Origin: Thermomicrobiaceae bacterium
Lineage (GTDB): Bacteria > Chloroflexota > Chloroflexia > Thermomicrobiales > Thermomicrobiaceae
Assembly (NCBI GenBank): GCA_014874455.1
Contig: JADBJL010000075.1
Span: 1-64,000 of the forward strand
Reading direction: 5' to 3'
DNA length: 64,000 nucleotides
Shown: positions 61,285 through 64,000 of the stretch, piece after piece
Position numbering within the stretch: the first letter of the stretch is position 1
Layout of the letters: each line of letters starts with the position of its first letter
Position numbers and translations under genes: made by a program
Notes under the pieces: model-generated
What the model was told of the DNA's origin: nothing
Seen by the model: the letters and a program-made list of their open reading frames with translations, nothing else
Database searches by the model: none

Positions 61285-64000
61285 TCAGGGCAGGCGCAGC
61301 GAGAGGATGCGCGACGCGCCGTCTTCCCCCATGGTGACGCCGTAGAGGACGGCGGCCCCCTCGATCGTCGCCCGGTTGTGCGTGATCACCACGAATTGGG
61401 TGTGCTCCGAGAGCGCGCGCAGCATGTCGCGGAAACGAACCACGTTGGCATCGTCGAGGGCAGCGTCGACCTCGTCGAGCACACAGAAAGGCACCGGCCG
61501 GACACTGAGAATGGCGAAGAGCAGGGCGACCGCAGTGAGCGCCCGCTCCCCGCCGGAGAGCAGATGCAAGCTCTGCAGGCGTTTCCCCGGCGGCTGAGCC
61601 ACGATCTCGATCCCCTCCTCGTGGCCAGCGCCGTTCGGGCCGATGAGCCGTCCTCGGCCGCCTCCGAAGAGCTCGGTGAACGTCTTGCGGAAGGCCCGGT
61701 CGACATCCTCCACAGCGCGATTGAAGGTAGTCCGCATCTCCCGTTCGAGATGCTCCAGCGTCTCACGGAGTTGCCGAGAGGCGGTTCGCACGTCCTCCAG
61801 TTCCCGGCTGAGCCGCTCGTACCGTTCCTTCTCCTGCTGGTACTGCTCGACTGATTCCTCGCCGTAGCGACCCAGCCGCTGCCACCGCTCACGGAGCCTG
61901 GCGCTCTGTGTCTCGAGTTCCTCTAAGGGAACGCTCGGATCGACTTCGATGGCTGCGAGCTGCTCCGGCAGGGCCGCCGGATCGTCGATAGCGAGATCCC
62001 AGGCGGCCCGCTCCAACAAGAGCGCCCGCTCGTCCTCGGCACGTCCTCGCTCGATCCGGCAATGATCCAGCGCGCGCTCAGCCTCCCGTAGCCGCCGCTC
62101 CAGCGCGGTCAAGGCATCTCGCTGCGCGCGCTCCCGCTGCAGGTGTTCTTCGAGCTGCTCGGCTGCCACAGCGTGCTCCTGCTCGAGCTCTGCCAGCTCC
62201 GCGCGCTGTCGCCGCATGTCTTCCCGCCGCGCCTGTCGTTCTTCGACCAGCCGGGCGAGTTCCTGCTCGGCCTCGAGGCGCTGGCGGGCCAGGACTTCGC
62301 GCCTCTCGGCCAGCCGCTGGGCCTGCTGTTCGAGCCGGGCGAGCCGCTGCTCGGCTACCTCGAGTTGCCGCCGCACTGCTGCTCGATCCGCGCGAGCAAC
62401 CTGGAGACGTCCGGACTCGAGCTCGGCGGCGATCGTCTCGAGCTCGCGCTGCTGGGCGGCGCGAGTCGCCACGAGCCGCTGGCGTTCGGCTTCCAGGCGG
62501 CCGAACTCGACGGTGATCGCCTGCAGCCGTTGCTCGGTCGCCTGGAGCTGGCGTTCGAGCTCGACGACACGCTCGCGGTCGCGCGCGGCCTCCTTCTCGA
62601 GTTCGGCGAACCGCTGGCGCTGCAGCTCGAGTTCGAGCCGCCGCTCGCGCTCTTCGGCTTCCAGCCGGGCCAGCTCCGCTTCGCACTCGCGCCGCCGGGT
62701 TAGCCGCTCGGCATGCGTCGCGTCCAGCTCCTGAACCTTCACGCGCGCGCGCTCGACCTCGGCGCCCAGCCGCCCGCGACGTCGGCGGAGTTCGCGGAGC
62801 TCTCGCTCCCGGGCCAGCAGCCCGCGCTCGCGGCCGCGGAAGCCGCCGGTGACCGCGCCCGAGGGCCGGGTAATCTCCCCGTGCTGGGTGACGATCGTCC
62901 AGCCGGGCGGCAGCCGGTCGAGCATGGCCCGGGCAGTCGGCAGGTCGCGCACGACCAGGACACGGCCGAGCAAGCTGCGCACGACTGGTTCGACGCCCGG
63001 CTCACAGCGTACCAGCTCGGTCGCGACCCCGATAACTTCAGCTCCCAGCCCGGCGAGCGGCACCTGCTGTGGGCGACCGGCGCGCACCGTATCGAGCGGC
63101 TGGAAGGTGGCCCGGCCCGACCGGGTGCGCTTCAGATACGCGATGGCCGCCTCGGCGTCGGCCCAGCGCTCGACCACCACGTCCTGGACATGGCCGCCGA
63201 GGGCGACCTCGATGGCGAGTTCCAGATCCGGTGGAACCTCGATCAGGCTGCCGAGCGTGCCGACCACGCCGCTCAGCTTGCCTGCGCGGGCAGCGTCCAG
63301 CACAGCGCGTACCGCGCCCGCCACAGCGCCGGAGTCCACCAGTTGCTCCAGTGCGTCCAGACGGGCGAGCGTCGCTGCCAACTCGCGTTCGAGCTCGGAC
63401 AGCGCCGCGGCTGCCTGGGCCAGCTCCGCCTGGCTTGCCGCGAGGTCTTGTCCCGCCATCGCCAGCGCCTGTCGAGCGTCGAAGAGTCGTGCGCCGAGGG
63501 CCGTGCCCGCCTGCTCCAGGTGGCTGGTGCGAACAGCCAGCTCTCGGCGGCGGGCGTCCCGCTCCGCATGGATACGCGCGAGGTGCTCCCGCTCTGCGAG
63601 TAGCCCGGCGCGGGCCTGCTCCTGCCGGTGCCGCTCGGCTTCCAGGCGAGCCAGTTCCGGCTGGAGGCGACGCTCTGCCTCGTCGCACTCGCGGAGCGCG
63701 GTGCGGGCCTCCGCACGCCGGGTTTCCACCGCGCGAGCCTGGGCTTCCAGTTCCGCCAGCTCGCGGTCGAGTTCCCGCAACTGCTCCTCGAGCGAGGAAC
63801 GCTCGGCCTCGATCGCTTCTCGCTCCTGCCCGAGGGCCGCTTCCTCCCTCCCCAGTTCGGCGAAGCGTCGCTCCAGGTCGGCCAGCCGCTGGCGAGACGA
63901 CGACTCTCTCGTGGTGGCCAGCTCAATGTGGTGGAGCGTCACCTGAAGGGCGGAACGCCGGGTCTGGCGCTCCTGCACCAGCTCTTGTACTCGCCGACGG
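61285..64000 (-). CDS. smc: Chromosome segregation protein SMC (3' part; 5' end outside window)
   Basis: The frame is open through the window end; at least 900 residues are visible from within the first coiled coil to the C-terminus. The first coiled-coil part precedes the hinge domain (GVVGTLGSLIEVPPDLELAIEVALGGHVQDVVVERWADAEAAIAYLKRTRSGRATFQPLD and GVVTGGFRGRERG-like), followed by the second coiled coil and the C-terminal head with LHLLSGGERALTAVALLFAILSVRPVPFCVLDEVDAALDDANVVRFRDMLRALSEHTQFVVITHNRATIEGAAVLYGVTMGEDGASRILSL (ABC signature, Walker B and D-loop). It compacts chromosomes with ScpAB. The Walker A of the N-terminal head lies outside the window. Confidence 0.95.
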   Translation of the reverse strand, partial: RRRVQELVQERQTRRSALQVTLHHIELATTRESSSRQRLADLERRFAELGREEAALGQEREAIEAERSSLEEQLRELDRELAELEAQARAVETRRAEARTALRECDEAERRLQPELARLEAERHRQEQARAGLLAEREHLARIHAERDARRRELAVRTSHLEQAGTALGARLFDARQALAMAGQDLAASQAELAQAAAALSELERELAATLARLDALEQLVDSGAVAGAVRAVLDAARAGKLSGVVGTLGSLIEVPPDLELAIEVALGGHVQDVVVERWADAEAAIAYLKRTRSGRATFQPLDTVRAGRPQQVPLAGLGAEVIGVATELVRCEPGVEPVVRSLLGRVLVVRDLPTARAMLDRLPPGWTIVTQHGEITRPSGAVTGGFRGRERGLLARERELRELRRRRGRLGAEVERARVKVQELDATHAERLTRRRECEAELARLEAEERERRLELELQRQRFAELEKEAARDRERVVELERQLQATEQRLQAITVEFGRLEAERQRLVATRAAQQRELETIAAELESGRLQVARADRAAVRRQLEVAEQRLARLEQQAQRLAERREVLARQRLEAEQELARLVEERQARREDMRRQRAELAELEQEHAVAAEQLEEHLQRERAQRDALTALERRLREAERALDHCRIERGRAEDERALLLERAAWDLAIDDPAALPEQLAAIEVDPSVPLEELETQSARLRERWQRLGRYGEESVEQYQQEKERYERLSRELEDVRTASRQLRETLEHLEREMRTTFNRAVEDVDRAFRKTFTELFGGGRGRLIGPNGAGHEEGIEIVAQPPGKRLQSLHLLSGGERALTAVALLFAILSVRPVPFCVLDEVDAALDDANVVRFRDMLRALSEHTQFVVITHNRATIEGAAVLYGVTMGEDGASRILSLRLP

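Overview
The window is about 64 kb of GC-rich (roughly two-thirds G+C) bacterial chromosome, densely packed with genes on both strands. The gene families, the broken core operons, the proline/threonine-rich linkers after lipoprotein signals, the absence of outer-membrane genes and the presence of an Agl23-like (TIGR03663) membrane protein fit a member of the Chloroflexi, most plausibly class Thermomicrobia (Thermomicrobium/Thermorudis/Sphaerobacter type). This is inference from gene content; no rRNA gene is present to confirm it. I see no tRNA, rRNA, CRISPR array, prophage or intact insertion sequence.

Layout. 1-1844: a frameshifted secreted-type hypothetical gene. 2224-5030: pantothenate genes (DUF2520 dehydrogenase-like protein, panB, panC). 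4951-7862 (minus): dnaG and dgt. 8034-10070 (minus): an ECF sigma factor with an apparent one-base frameshift and a membrane anti-sigma-like protein whose outer part has seven regularly spaced blade motifs. 10285-13293: a CoA-transferase and rimO. 13085-20643 (minus): a long co-directional block reading rpsF-ssb-rpsR, a parvulin PPIase, a PH/DUF1648 membrane protein, a DUF3048 lipoprotein, then a CDP-alcohol phosphatidyltransferase directly followed by a PatA-like acyltransferase. 20938-29048: one free-standing peptide-binding lipoprotein (plus) and a minus-strand run of peptide-binding protein, two permeases, thrC and thrB. 29536-34119: PsiE-like protein, then glgC-glgA and a HIT/GalT-like enzyme (minus). 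34254-36022: accD-accA. 36188-40661: Hsp20, an M50/CBS protease, pyrB and a CNNM/CorC-type CBS protein. 40756-44675: divergent principal sigma factor and an SbcC/Rad50-type ATPase. 44746-47516: NfeD protease, slipin and a small unknown protein. 47630-48772: a PD-(D/E)XK nuclease-like protein. 49213-49638: remnant of an alpha/beta hydrolase. 49620-51569: SppA and a DUF299 regulatory kinase. 51745-58342: two large polytopic glycosyltransferase-like proteins and a two-component system. 58443-64000: dxs, rsmG and the 3' part of smc.

Most of the window is housekeeping. The parts with most unexplained content are: the sigma/propeller anti-sigma pair; the phosphatidyltransferase-acyltransferase pair that copies the pgsA1-patA order of the actinobacterial phosphatidylinositol-mannoside operon; the nucleotidylyltransferase-like gene attached to glycogen synthesis; the Agl23-like/glycosyltransferase/two-component cluster; and short palindromic repeat elements. 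Genes are tightly coupled: many starts overlap stops by four bases, and five convergent pairs overlap tail to tail.
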